DNA of 44,875 bases from Treponema sp. (GCA_024402635.1 JAKSTJ010000020.1:1-44875); one strand, 5' to 3'; numbered from the stretch's first letter, positions 16,988 through 26,241 are shown. Made by a program: numbers and translations. The notes: generated by a model from the sequence alone, not told the origin.

Positions 16988-18316
16988 ATGAGAAATTCTG
17001 GACATGCTGATTTACCTCTTCATACTGGTATAGTTCCAAAATGGCTTGCCGATAGAATGATGGTTTTAGGAACATTAATTACAGAATCCCTGGTTGAAAA
17101 TTATGGTCCAGATGAAGTTTTAGTAAGATTAAGTGATCCTTTGTGGTTTCAGAGTTTTGGTGCAGTAATGGGAATGGATTGGCACAGTTCTGGAATTACA
17201 ACTTCAGTTTTATATGCTTTAAAAAGAGGTTTAAATCCTCGTGCAAAAGAACTTGGAATATATGTCTGTGGTGGTCGTGGAAAATATTCAAGAATGACTC
17301 CTGATGAATTAATTGGAATTGCTGATAAAGAAGGATTAAACGGAAATGAACTGGTAAAAAACAGTAAACTGGTTGCCAAAGTAGATAACAATGCAGTTCA
17401 GGATGGATTTCAACTTTACCAGCACAATTTTATTTTAACAAAAACTGGAAACTGGGCCGTTGTTCAGCAGGGAATGAATACGGTAGAAAAGAAAGCCAGA
17501 CGTTATCACTGGTGTTCTTCCGAATTGCGAAGTTTTGTTGAAGAACCTCATTCTGCAGTTGTTGGAGATAATCGAGGTAAAATTTTAAATCTGACTGATT
17601 CAAAGGCTCGGACTGCCAGAGATTCAATTTTAGATTTAAGTTTGCAGCAAACAGATAAAGTGATGCAGGAAATTGTAAATATTGGTAAACCTGCTTCTGA
17701 AATAATTTTGTTAAATGGTGGAAAAGTTCAGTCTATAAATACAGGAAAAAAAGAAACTGGTCAGGGCGTTTTATTTCCAGAAATTGAAGCACAATATGAG
17801 CAGAATGAACTTTCTAAAAATCAGTTTGAACTTGAAGTAAACGGAAGAAGTATTGTTATGCCTTCTCATCATGATGTTAGAGCAGAAGATGTTGATTTAA
17901 AACGTCTTGGTGGGGTTTTAGCAACTGCTTATGAAAGTCAGCCAAAGGATTTTGAAAGTCTTCTCTTAACTCCAGGTCTTGGTCCCAGAACTTTACAGTC
18001 TCTTTCTTTAGTCAGCGAAGTTATTTATGGAACACCATCAAGATTTTCTGATCCGGCAAGATTTAGTTTTGCTCATGGTGGTAAAGATGGACATCCTTTC
18101 CCAGTTCCTCTTAAAATTTACGATGAATCTATAAGAATATTACGGGATAGTATTGAAAAATCAAAATTAGGTTATAAAGATAAATCTGAATGTATAAAAC
18201 GACTTCATACAACTGCTTTGAATATTGAAAAAAATTGTTCTCCAGAAGTTGATTTTGATGCTGCAATTAAATTTGAACGAGAACACTCAAAGGAATGGGA
18301 TGGAAGAACAGTTTAA
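16988..18316 (+). CDS. DUF763 family protein with a probable helix-hairpin-helix
   Basis: I recognise the DUF763 family, best known from archaea and thermophiles and of unknown function. The 442-residue product has its conserved blocks: SGHADLPLHTGIVPKWL, LSDPLWFQSFGAVMGMDWHS, NAVQDGFQLYQHNF, WAVVQQGMN and ARRYHWCSSE. Many invariant His, Asp, Gln and Trp residues suggest an active site. Near residues 323-345, LLLTPGLGPRTLQSLSLVSE resembles a helix-hairpin-helix DNA-binding motif. The ATG at 16988 follows GGTGG; an in-frame GTG lies at 16976. The 3' end overlaps the helicase gene by 17 bases. Confidence 0.85.
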   Translation: MRNSGHADLPLHTGIVPKWLADRMMVLGTLITESLVENYGPDEVLVRLSDPLWFQSFGAVMGMDWHSSGITTSVLYALKRGLNPRAKELGIYVCGGRGKYSRMTPDELIGIADKEGLNGNELVKNSKLVAKVDNNAVQDGFQLYQHNFILTKTGNWAVVQQGMNTVEKKARRYHWCSSELRSFVEEPHSAVVGDNRGKILNLTDSKARTARDSILDLSLQQTDKVMQEIVNIGKPASEIILLNGGKVQSINTGKKETGQGVLFPEIEAQYEQNELSKNQFELEVNGRSIVMPSHHDVRAEDVDLKRLGGVLATAYESQPKDFESLLLTPGLGPRTLQSLSLVSEVIYGTPSRFSDPARFSFAHGGKDGHPFPVPLKIYDESIRILRDSIEKSKLGYKDKSECIKRLHTTALNIEKNCSPEVDFDAAIKFEREHSKEWDGRTV

Positions 18317-20663
18317 TTTTAATGATTATCCTATTGGAAATCATCTTGAAGAAATAAGCAATTCATTAAAAAATTCTCCTAATCATTGTTTGATTTTAAC
18401 TGCAGAAACAGGTGCCGGAAAATCTACAGTTTTACCTTTATGGTTATTGCAGCAGTTTAAAGGTTCAATAATTATGACTGAACCAAGACGACTTGCAGTT
18501 TTAGGAGTTGCAAACAGACTTTCTGAAGAATTGAATCAGGAATGTGGAAAAACTATTGGATATAAAATTCATCTTGAAAATAAAATTTCAGCAGAAACCA
18601 GAATGGAAATTGTTACAGAAGGGATTTTGGTCAGAAATTTACAAAATGATCCGGCATTAGAAAAGTATAATCTGGTGATTTTAGATGAATTTCATGAACG
18701 TTCTGTAAATACTGATTTAGCGCTGGCTTTTATAAAAGAAGCAATGGAATTGCGGGATGATTTGTTTTTGATTGTTATGTCCGCAACAATTGATACTAAA
18801 AAATTGTCAGATTATTTAGGAAATGAAACTCCAGTTTTGAAAATTCCCGGCCGTTTGTTTCCGGTTGATGTTGTTTATGATGAAAAATCTGATGTAAGTA
18901 AAGCTGTAATAAAAGAACTTGATTTAACAAAAAAAGGTAATATTTTAGCATTTTTGCCTGGAATTAGTGATATTCGTTCATGTGAAGAAGAATTGTTGCA
19001 GGAATTAAAAAATAGTGATGTGGAATTGCATATTCTTCATTCCTCTGTTTCTTTGGAACAGCAAAAACGGGCATTAAAAGAAAATGGCAGGCGAAAAGTT
19101 ATTCTTTCATCTGCAATTGCAGAAACTTCACTAACAGTTCCTGGAGTTACCGTTGTAATTGATAGTGGAAAATCCAGAGTAAACAGAATAAACATTTCAA
19201 CTGGAATGGAAAATCTTGTTACTGAAGTTGAAAGTGAATTTTCTGCAGAACAGAGAAAAGGGCGTGCAGGTCGTTTAGAAGCTGGAAAATGTGTTCGCTT
19301 ATGGAATAAATTTGATTTAAGAAAAAAAGATTTTGAACCAGAAATTTTACGATGTGATTTAACTGAACTTGTTCTGGAATGTGCAGAACGAGGAATATAT
19401 AATTTTGACACTATTCAATGGCTGGATTGTCCTTCAAAAAATGCATGGAAATCAGCAGCGGATCTTTTAATATTGTTTAAGTTTTTAAAAGATGATGGAC
19501 ATATTTCTGAAAAAGGAAAAGCAGCATTAAATTTAGGCATTTCTCCAAGATTAGCAGCTATTGTTCTGGATGGGAAAGCTAATAATTTTGATTATGGCCC
19601 ATTATTTTTAAAATATTCAAATTATTCAGACAGTTCTTTGGAAGTTCAAAAAAAAGTTCTGGCTGATTTGGAAAATCGTTTGAAAAAAATAGATTTTTCT
19701 TTATTTAGGAATCTTTGTGAAAAATATGAAAATCCAGAATTTTTAATATTAAGCGGATTTTTAGACAGGCTGGCTGTAAGACTTTCATCACAAAAAAATG
19801 AAAAATACGAATATCAATTTTACAGCGGTAGAAAAGCAATTTTAGTTAAAGATAATCATAGAGAAAATAAATGGATTTGTGCACCGGAAGTTTTGTCTGG
19901 CGAATCGGAAGCAAAAATTTTTGATTTTGAAGAAATTCCTGAAGAATTAATTTTAAAATATCTGGAAAATAAAACTGAAGTAAAACAAATTTCTTATTTT
20001 GAAAATGGAAAATTAGAAAAATCAGAAAAGGTTTTATTTGGAAAAATTGAACTGAAAAGTAAAAAAATTCCTGTTTCTAAAGAGGATTATAAAGAAGCCT
20101 GGATAAATGAAATTAAAGAAAAAGGATTTGCAGTTTTACCAATGTCTGAAAAAACAGACAGATTTATAACAAGAGTAAAGTTTTATTTTCAGCAGCAAAA
20201 CAAAGTATTTGATGAAAAAGAAATTTCAGAAAAATGCGATGAATGGCTTGCACCTTTTATAAATGATACTATATTAAATCCAGATAATGTTTATGATGCC
20301 CTTTACTGGTATTTAAACGGTTCAGAAATTGATGAAAAAATACCGGTTGTACTAAAACTAACGAACGGTAGTAAATGTAAAGTATCATATTCTTTGCAAA
20401 ATTCTCCAGTTGATAAAACAAAACTTGTTATAAGACCTGTAATTGAAATCATAATTCAGAGAATTTTTGGTGTTTTTGAGACTCCGGAAATTTTTGGAAT
20501 GAAGGTTCTGTTAAAACTTCTTTCACCTGCTTCAAGACCTTTACAGATTACAGATGATTTAAAAGGTTTCTGGAATGGCGCCTGGATTGAAATTTGTAAA
20601 GAAATGAAAGGCAGATATCCAAAACATAATTGGGATTATAAACAGTTTAAAGAACCTGACTAG
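18300..20663 (+). CDS. hrpB: ATP-dependent helicase HrpB
   Basis: HrpB is a DEAH/RHA-family helicase, usually 800-850 residues, with unclear substrate. This 787-residue protein has Walker A LTAETGAGKSTVLPLWLL, motif II ILDEFHERS (DEFH form usual for HrpB), motif III MSATID and motif VI QRKGRAGRLEAGKC, then the long HrpB C-terminal region. I place the start at 18300, where AAGGA lies five bases upstream; an in-frame start at 18225 lies far inside DUF763. Its start overlaps the DUF763 end, implying translational coupling, and its 3' end overlaps the convergent AEC gene by 17 bases. Confidence 0.9.
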   Translation: MEEQFNFNDYPIGNHLEEISNSLKNSPNHCLILTAETGAGKSTVLPLWLLQQFKGSIIMTEPRRLAVLGVANRLSEELNQECGKTIGYKIHLENKISAETRMEIVTEGILVRNLQNDPALEKYNLVILDEFHERSVNTDLALAFIKEAMELRDDLFLIVMSATIDTKKLSDYLGNETPVLKIPGRLFPVDVVYDEKSDVSKAVIKELDLTKKGNILAFLPGISDIRSCEEELLQELKNSDVELHILHSSVSLEQQKRALKENGRRKVILSSAIAETSLTVPGVTVVIDSGKSRVNRINISTGMENLVTEVESEFSAEQRKGRAGRLEAGKCVRLWNKFDLRKKDFEPEILRCDLTELVLECAERGIYNFDTIQWLDCPSKNAWKSAADLLILFKFLKDDGHISEKGKAALNLGISPRLAAIVLDGKANNFDYGPLFLKYSNYSDSSLEVQKKVLADLENRLKKIDFSLFRNLCEKYENPEFLILSGFLDRLAVRLSSQKNEKYEYQFYSGRKAILVKDNHRENKWICAPEVLSGESEAKIFDFEEIPEELILKYLENKTEVKQISYFENGKLEKSEKVLFGKIELKSKKIPVSKEDYKEAWINEIKEKGFAVLPMSEKTDRFITRVKFYFQQQNKVFDEKEISEKCDEWLAPFINDTILNPDNVYDALYWYLNGSEIDEKIPVVLKLTNGSKCKVSYSLQNSPVDKTKLVIRPVIEIIIQRIFGVFETPEIFGMKVLLKLLSPASRPLQITDDLKGFWNGAWIEICKEMKGRYPKHNWDYKQFKEPD

Positions 20664-21588
20664 CATAAATACTGATTCCACTGTAAATGATTAAAGAAAT
20701 CAATATTTGTAAACTTAAATAGCCGGATGTAAATTCAATTGCTTCTTTGTCTTTTGCATACATAGAAAGTAAAAATGATGTTGGTACAAAGAAGTAAACC
20801 AGCAGTGCTATTAAAAGACTTTGAGAAAGCCTAATTGTAAAATAGATAACAAGAATAACAATAGCACAGATAAAAATCTGAATAATATAACGGAAAACTG
20901 CCAGTTTTAATCCTTTTTTAAGAACATCCCAATTAAACACAAGACCAGAACCAATACAGATTAAAATCATTGGAGAAAGAGGTTGAATAAAAAAGTTTGT
21001 AGTTTTTGTGTAAAGACCGGCAAATTTTGAAGAATCAATTAAATCGCCTAAATTAAAAGCAGCTCCAATAAATCCTAAGATAACTGCAATTATCAATGGA
21101 TTTGTGACAATGGAAATAACAACTTCTTTTTTAGACATTTTCTGGCCGGCAAGAAATTTTAAACCAGTTGCCATTATAGTAAAACAGAAAACTCCACTTA
21201 CAATATCCATTGAAACTATACTGAACATTGCAGAGGATTTGCTGCCGACTAAAAGTGCAACTAAAGCCCAGCCAAAAAGACCACCTTCATAAGTAGCCAT
21301 AGCATAAGGAACATAACCTTTTATTTTTGCATCAAAAAAACGTTTTAGAAATAAACCAATTGTAAAGGCAGAAAATAGAGCAAAAACTTCCAGTCCAACT
21401 AAAATTAGTGAATTTGCGGAAAAAGAACCGTGAATTAATGTATCAAAAGCCATTACAGGCAAAAAAACGTTTGTAGAAATACTTTTAATACATGAAATTC
21501 CATTATCAGTAATAATATTTTTTGCTTTAAGAAATTTTCCTAAAGCAATCATTAAAAAAACTGGAAGAATTGTTTCTAAAATTGTCAT
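20647..21588 (-). CDS. AEC-family (auxin efflux carrier type) transporter
   Basis: This 313-residue protein has about ten hydrophobic helices in two halves and the AEC-family start TILETILPVFLMIALGKFLK. Bacterial members export or exchange organic acids such as malate, or amino acids. Nothing in the sequence fixes the substrate. It lies 15 bases after proC on the same strand and may share the proB-proC transcript, so an amino-acid related role is possible. Confidence 0.85.
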   Translation of the reverse strand: MTILETILPVFLMIALGKFLKAKNIITDNGISCIKSISTNVFLPVMAFDTLIHGSFSANSLILVGLEVFALFSAFTIGLFLKRFFDAKIKGYVPYAMATYEGGLFGWALVALLVGSKSSAMFSIVSMDIVSGVFCFTIMATGLKFLAGQKMSKKEVVISIVTNPLIIAVILGFIGAAFNLGDLIDSSKFAGLYTKTTNFFIQPLSPMILICIGSGLVFNWDVLKKGLKLAVFRYIIQIFICAIVILVIYFTIRLSQSLLIALLVYFFVPTSFLLSMYAKDKEAIEFTSGYLSLQILISLIIYSGISIYASQVL

Positions 21589-21603
21589 TTCTTTATTCCA
21601 AAT

Positions 21604-22407
21604 TTATTTTCCAAGAGCAATTGATCTGTCACAAGCGGCAGTTACTGCATCAATAACGGCATTTCTAAATCCATTTTTTTCTAAGGCAGCAACTCCTTCA
21701 ATAGTTGTTCCAGCTGGTGAACAAACCATGTCTTTTAATTCTGCAGGATGTTTTCCTGTTTTTAAAACCATTCCTGCTGAACCGTAAAGAGTTTGAGCTG
21801 CGTAAGTGTAGGCTTGAGAACGTGGCATTCCGCATTTTACAGCTGCATCTGCCATTGCTTCTATAAACATAAATACAAAAGCAGGACCTGAACCGCTTAC
21901 TGCTGTTACACAATCCATAAGTTTTTCTGGAACCTGTTCAACTTTTCCTGCTGCAGAAAGAATTTCTTTTACATCTTCAGCTTCTTCTGTTGAAATGTTG
22001 GAATTGTAAGTAACGGCTGTCATTGCTTCGCCGATTTGTGCACATACATTTGGCATCATTCTTACAAAACGAGCTTTTGGTGCCCATGCCTGAAGTTTTT
22101 CGATTTTTACTCCAGCGGCCATTGAAATTACAACTGAATCTTCTGAAATTAAATCTGCAATTTCTGCAAAAACATCACCTAAAAACTGAGGTTTTACAGC
22201 AAGAAAAATGTATTTAGAATCTTTAATTACTTCTTTATTTGTTTCTTTAAAATTACATTTGTTTTCTGTGGCAAAAGATTTTCCCATTTGAGTATTTTTA
22301 TCTGTTACATTGATTTTTGAAGAATCAAATTTTTTACAGATAGCACGCATAATTGCGCCACCCATTGCCCCTGTTCCGATACAAGCGATTGTAGGATTAT
22401 TATTCAT
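21604..22407 (-). CDS. proC: Pyrroline-5-carboxylate reductase
   Basis: ProC makes proline from pyrroline-5-carboxylate with NAD(P)H. The 267-residue protein has the Rossmann motif IACIGTGAMGGAIMRAI, the VKPQFLGDVF region and the C-terminal signature AVSGSGPAFVFMFIEAMADA with VCSPAGTTIEG. Length is normal. GAGG precedes the ATG. It follows proB by 22 bases, so proB-proC (perhaps with the AEC gene) form an operon; proA lies apart at 24917-26194. Confidence 0.96.
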   Translation of the reverse strand: MNNNPTIACIGTGAMGGAIMRAICKKFDSSKINVTDKNTQMGKSFATENKCNFKETNKEVIKDSKYIFLAVKPQFLGDVFAEIADLISEDSVVISMAAGVKIEKLQAWAPKARFVRMMPNVCAQIGEAMTAVTYNSNISTEEAEDVKEILSAAGKVEQVPEKLMDCVTAVSGSGPAFVFMFIEAMADAAVKCGMPRSQAYTYAAQTLYGSAGMVLKTGKHPAELKDMVCSPAGTTIEGVAALEKNGFRNAVIDAVTAACDRSIALGK

Positions 22408-22429
22408 TTTTTACCTCGAAATATTTAAT

Positions 22430-23230
22430 TTATTCAGCTGAAAAAAGAGTTCCTTTGTTTATTCCTGAAAAAAGATTATCCAAAGCATTTTCTTTTCCAC
22501 CATTTGCTAAAAGCATTTGAATTCCATATTCAGTTACTTTTTCTGCGGCCTGGATTTTTGTTTCAATTCCACCTGTTCCAAAACTGTTTGCTTCACCAAT
22601 AGTGATTGTTTTTCGTAATTCTGGAATTGAACTTACATTTTCAATAAGTTTTGCATCTGGATTTGTTTTAGGATTATCTGTGTAAATACCATCAATATCA
22701 CTGAAAAGAATCAATAAATCTGCTGACCAGAGAATTGCTGTAAGAGCAGAAAGATTGTCATTATCACCAATAGCAAATTCATCTGTAGAAACAGAGTCAT
22801 TTTCATTAATGATAGGAACAACTCCTTCGTCTACTAAAGTGAACAGTGTATTTCTAATATTTAAACTTCTATGATCATTTTCAAAATCTTCTTTTGTAAA
22901 GAGAAGCTGGCCAATGTGTAAATCCTGCTGACCAAAAGCTTTTCTCCACTGAGTCATAAGTTCAACCTGACCAATTGCACATAAAGCCTGTCTGAAATGG
23001 ACATCTTTTTTACGAGCCCATTCTTTAAGTGTAGAAACACCTGATACCTGAGCTCCAGATGATACTACAACAAGTTGTTTTCCCTGTTTAATTAAATCTG
23101 AACACTGTCGGGCAAAATTTGCCATAAACTCTGTATTTTGTGTTCCATCTGGTTTTGCAAGAGTATTACTTCCGATTTTAATAACAATTTTTCTTGCATT
23201 TGATAAAGCTTGTGAAATAGTTTCGCTCAT
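22430..23230 (-). CDS. proB: Glutamate 5-kinase (no PUA domain)
   Basis: ProB phosphorylates glutamate, the first step of proline synthesis and the usual point of proline feedback. The 266-residue protein contains only the amino-acid kinase domain, with KIGSNTLAKPDGTQN, VVVSSGAQVSG, NENDSVSTDEFAIGDNDNLS and GTGGIETKIQAAEKV. The C-terminal PUA domain of the E. coli enzyme is absent, a known short form. AAAGGA precedes the ATG, and a near-consensus promoter lies at 23249-23277. Confidence 0.95.
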   Translation of the reverse strand: MSETISQALSNARKIVIKIGSNTLAKPDGTQNTEFMANFARQCSDLIKQGKQLVVVSSGAQVSGVSTLKEWARKKDVHFRQALCAIGQVELMTQWRKAFGQQDLHIGQLLFTKEDFENDHRSLNIRNTLFTLVDEGVVPIINENDSVSTDEFAIGDNDNLSALTAILWSADLLILFSDIDGIYTDNPKTNPDAKLIENVSSIPELRKTITIGEANSFGTGGIETKIQAAEKVTEYGIQMLLANGGKENALDNLFSGINKGTLFSAE

Positions 23231-23248
23231 AAAAAAATCCTTTGGGGC

Positions 23249-23277
23249 ATTATAGAACAGTTTTAAATATTTGTCAT
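23249..23277 (-). promoter_or_regulatory. Predicted proB promoter
   Basis: On the minus strand ATGACA (23277-23272) is followed after 17 bases by a perfect TATAAT (23254-23249). It overlaps the region that must also hold the promoter of the divergent NSS transporter, whose extended -10 TGGTAAAAT lies at 23282-23290. The two promoters could compete. Confidence 0.65.
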
Positions 23278-23281
23278 TCTA

Positions 23282-23290
23282 TGGTAAAAT
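23282..23290 (+). promoter_or_regulatory. Predicted extended -10 promoter of the NSS transporter
   Basis: TGGTAAAAT is a TGn-extended -10 box. TTTAAA at 23262-23267 gives a possible -35 at 17-base spacing. The same TGGTAAAAT string precedes the DUF4867-like gene at 38986-38994. Confidence 0.45.
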
Positions 23291-23322
23291 ATAATGAAAT
23301 TTTAAATTATAGGAAAAAAAGT

Positions 23323-24717
23323 ATGGAGAAAAATCGTAACTCTTTTACAGGCTCAATCGGGTTTGTTTTAGCAGCTGCCGGTAGTGCCGTTGGTTTAGGA
23401 AATATCTGGCGCTTCCCTAACCTTGCTGCAAAAAATGGTGGTGGATTATTTTTATTAATCTACATTGTATTAGCATTAACATTTGGATTTGCACTTTTAA
23501 CAACAGAAGTTGCTATTGGTCGTAAAACACAGGAAAGTCCTCTTACAGCTTACAAGAAAATTCATAAAGGCTGGGGATTTATTGGTATTTTTGCTTATAT
23601 AGTTCCATTCATTATTTATCCTTATTATTGTGTAATTGGTGGCTGGGTAATTAAATACATGAGTACTTACCTTGCATTCCAGGGACAGGCAGCAGTAGCA
23701 GATGGTTTCTTTGGTGGATTTATTACACATAACTGGCAGCCAATTTTGTATACAGTATTATTTGCTGCTTTGTGTTTTATTATTGTTTATAAGGGTGTTG
23801 AACAGGGAATTGAAAAATATTCAAAAGTTTTAATGCCAATTCTTGCAATTCTGGTTGTATTTATTGCAGGTTATTCAATGTTCTTAAAATTTACAGATGA
23901 ATCTGGAGTTACAAGAACTGGTTTACAGGGATTAGGAATTTATTTTATTCCAAATTTTGAAGGAATAACTTTTGGATGTTTCTTAAGAATTTGTCTTGAT
24001 GCTATGGGTCAGCTTTTCTACTCATTAAGTATTGCTATGGGTATTATGGTTGCTTATGGTTCTTATATGAAAAAAGATGTAAATCTTGGAAAATCAATTA
24101 ATCAGATTGAAATTTTTGACTCTGGTATTGCTATTCTTGCCGGTATGATGATTATTCCTGCAGTTTACGTTTTCGCTGGTCCAGAAGCTTTATCAAATGC
24201 AGGTCCAGGATTAATTTTCGTTACATTGCCAAAAGTATTTGCATCTATGGGTGCCTTTGGTGAAGTATTTGCTTTACTTTTCTTTGTAATGGTTCTATTT
24301 GCAGCTTTAACAAGTGCTGTTTCTATTCTTGAAGCAATTGTTTCTAGTATGATGGATAAACTTCACTGGAGCCGTCAGAAAGCAACTTTAGTTATGGCAG
24401 GAGTTGGATTATTAGTATCTGTAATTGTTTGTCTTGGATACAATTTATTCTATTTTGAAGCAAGTTTTGCAACTGTAGTTAAAGGTCAGATTCTTGATAT
24501 TCTTGACTATGCATCTAACAATCTTCTTATGCCAATTGTTGCTATTCTTACATGTATTCTTGTTGGTTGGGTTGTTAAACCAAAAACAATTATTGATGAA
24601 GTAACATTAAACGGAGAAAAATTCGGAAGACAGACACTTTATAAAATTATGATTAAATTTGTTGCACCAGTTTTATTAATCATAATTCTTCTTAGTTCTT
24701 TCGGAATTTTCGGATAA
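23323..24717 (+). CDS. Neurotransmitter:sodium symporter (NSS) family transporter
   Basis: NSS (LeuT-type) proteins import amino acids or related amines with sodium. The 464-residue protein has about eleven hydrophobic helices and the helix-1 signature AAAGSAVGLGNIWRFPNLAA, which contributes the sodium and substrate sites. I use the ATG at 23323, preceded by AGGA; codons upstream to 23242 lack family similarity. The gene sits between proB-proC and proA, divergent from proB. A glutamate- or proline-related substrate is possible but unproven. Confidence 0.92.
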   Translation: MEKNRNSFTGSIGFVLAAAGSAVGLGNIWRFPNLAAKNGGGLFLLIYIVLALTFGFALLTTEVAIGRKTQESPLTAYKKIHKGWGFIGIFAYIVPFIIYPYYCVIGGWVIKYMSTYLAFQGQAAVADGFFGGFITHNWQPILYTVLFAALCFIIVYKGVEQGIEKYSKVLMPILAILVVFIAGYSMFLKFTDESGVTRTGLQGLGIYFIPNFEGITFGCFLRICLDAMGQLFYSLSIAMGIMVAYGSYMKKDVNLGKSINQIEIFDSGIAILAGMMIIPAVYVFAGPEALSNAGPGLIFVTLPKVFASMGAFGEVFALLFFVMVLFAALTSAVSILEAIVSSMMDKLHWSRQKATLVMAGVGLLVSVIVCLGYNLFYFEASFATVVKGQILDILDYASNNLLMPIVAILTCILVGWVVKPKTIIDEVTLNGEKFGRQTLYKIMIKFVAPVLLIIILLSSFGIFG

Positions 24718-24728
24718 TCGATATTTAT

Positions 24729-24910
24729 GGTGAGATCCTGAAACAAGTTCAGGATTGCTTGCATTGGTGAACCGTTAAAAAGGAATCCGCAAGGATTTCT
24801 TTAGGTTCTACTTGCACTGCAGCAGGAAAACAAACTATTGGTGAGATCCTGAAACAAGTTCAGGATGACAGTTATTTTTTGTCATGCCGAATTTATTTCG
24901 GCATCTCACC
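24729..24910. repeat. Composite palindromic repeat element
   Basis: A 27-base unit starting GGTGAGATCCTGAAAC occurs at 24729-24755 and again at 24840-24866. The second copy (24840-24870) pairs with 24880-24910, which ends ATCTCACC, so the element begins and ends with inverted GGTGAGAT. Each arm is also a small hairpin (CCTGAA/TTCAGG and CCGAA/TTCGG). Between the copies lies another hairpin (AAAGGAATCC-gcaa-GGATTTCTTT, 24778-24801). No coding sequence or clear target duplication was seen. It is a REP- or MITE-like sequence. Confidence 0.7.
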
Positions 24911-24918
24911 TTTTTTTT
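24840..24918 (+). terminator. Large-hairpin terminator of the NSS gene, formed by the repeat
   Basis: The 31-base arms at 24840-24870 and 24880-24910 form an imperfect long stem followed by eight T's (24911-24918). On the plus strand this should stop NSS transcription. The T-run reaches into the stop codon of the convergent proA gene. Confidence 0.65.
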
Positions 24919-26194
24919 ATCTTATCTGCCCTTCACCATCAATCAAATATTTTGTTGTAGTAAGAGCTTTAATTCCCATTGGTCCACGAGCATGAAGCTT
25001 TTGTGTACTGATTCCTAATTCAGCTCCAAAACCAAATTCACCACCATCTGTAAAACGAGTAGATGCATTTACATAAACGCAGCTGGCATCAATTCTTGCC
25101 TGAAACAATCTGGCTTTGCTTCTACTTTCTGTAACAATGCTTTCACTATGTTTTGTGTTATGACTGTTTATATATTCAATTGCTTCTTCAATAGAATCTA
25201 CAGTTTTTATGCAGCATTCATAATCAAGATATTCATTTCCAAAATCTTCTTCTGTTGCTTTAAGAACATTGTCCGGACGGTTTGCATTTTTTTCTGCTTC
25301 TGAAATAATATTGTAAGAAAAATCATCAGCATGAAATTTTACTCGACCGTCGAATTTTTTAGACAATTCAGGCAAAAATTCTGCTGCAATTTTTTTATTT
25401 ACAACAATACATTCAATAGCGTTGCAAACACTTGGTCGTTGAATTTTTGCATTTTCTGCAATTTTACAAGCCATTTCTAAATCAGCATCTTCTTCAATAT
25501 ATAAATGGCAGACTCCACTACCTGTTTCAATTACAGGTATTCTTGCATTTGAAACTACTGTTTGAATTAGTTTTTTTCCGCCTCTTGGTAAAACAACATC
25601 AATTAAACCAACTGCATTTAAAATCTGGTCTACATCACTATGGTCATGATCTTTTACTTCGACTAAATCAATTGCTTCTGGAATTCCACCTTGAACCTTT
25701 GAAAGAGCATCTTTTATAATGCGAACAATTTCTTTATTTGAATTGTATGCTGAAGCTGAACCTCGTAAAAGGATTGAATTTCCACTTTTATATGCTAATG
25801 CAAATGCATCTACAGTAACATTTGGTCGGCTTTCGTAAATAATTGCAACAACTCCAAGAGGAACTCTAACCTGACGAATATTTAAACCATTTGGAGTTTG
25901 CCATCCTGCTGTTTCTTCGCCAATTGGATCTGTCTGAGAAATAATTATTTTTAAGCTGTCAATTACACCGTTAATTCTTGATTCTGTTAATGTAAGTCGG
26001 TCAATTAAGGATTCTGACATTCCGTTTTTTCTACCGGCTTCAATATCTTTTTTATTTGCTTCAATAATCAGATTGCGGTTTTTATCTAAAGATTGGGCAA
26101 CAGCATTTAATGCAACATTTTTTTCAGATGCAGTTTGTAAAGCTAATGCCTGACTTCCTTTTTTTAATTTTTCAGAGATTGATTTTAAATCCAT
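24917..26194 (-). CDS. proA: Gamma-glutamyl phosphate reductase
   Basis: ProA reduces glutamyl-5-phosphate with NADPH, the second step of proline synthesis. The 425-residue product belongs to the aldehyde-dehydrogenase superfamily, with GVVAIIYESRPNVTVDAFAL, the nucleotide-binding GNSILLRGSASAYNSNKEI, the catalytic cysteine in RPSVCNAIE and the C-terminal EFGFGAELGISTQKLHARGP. Length is normal. It is separated from proBC by the NSS gene and repeat, so it has its own transcription unit following the terminator at 26209-26241. Confidence 0.96.
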   Translation of the reverse strand: MDLKSISEKLKKGSQALALQTASEKNVALNAVAQSLDKNRNLIIEANKKDIEAGRKNGMSESLIDRLTLTESRINGVIDSLKIIISQTDPIGEETAGWQTPNGLNIRQVRVPLGVVAIIYESRPNVTVDAFALAYKSGNSILLRGSASAYNSNKEIVRIIKDALSKVQGGIPEAIDLVEVKDHDHSDVDQILNAVGLIDVVLPRGGKKLIQTVVSNARIPVIETGSGVCHLYIEEDADLEMACKIAENAKIQRPSVCNAIECIVVNKKIAAEFLPELSKKFDGRVKFHADDFSYNIISEAEKNANRPDNVLKATEEDFGNEYLDYECCIKTVDSIEEAIEYINSHNTKHSESIVTESRSKARLFQARIDASCVYVNASTRFTDGGEFGFGAELGISTQKLHARGPMGIKALTTTKYLIDGEGQIR

Positions 26195-26208
26195 AATCTT
26201 TTTTCCTT

Positions 26209-26241
26209 AAAAAAAAACCGGAACTTAAAAGCCCCGGTTTT
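26209..26241 (-). terminator. Intrinsic terminator of the 26259-26780 gene
   Basis: AAAACCGG (26214-26221) pairs with CCGGTTTT (26234-26241), and on the minus strand the stem is followed by a U-run (A's at 26209-26217). It separates the unknown gene from proA. Confidence 0.85.

Noticed and set aside
18225..18299. Upstream start extending HrpB by 25 residues into DUF763
   Set aside because: AAGGA precedes the ATG at 18300 at good spacing, and the extension is the DUF763 sequence in another frame.
24729..24910. CRISPR array or transposon
   Set aside because: Only two direct copies with a long non-repeated interval, no regular spacers, no cas genes and no transposase.
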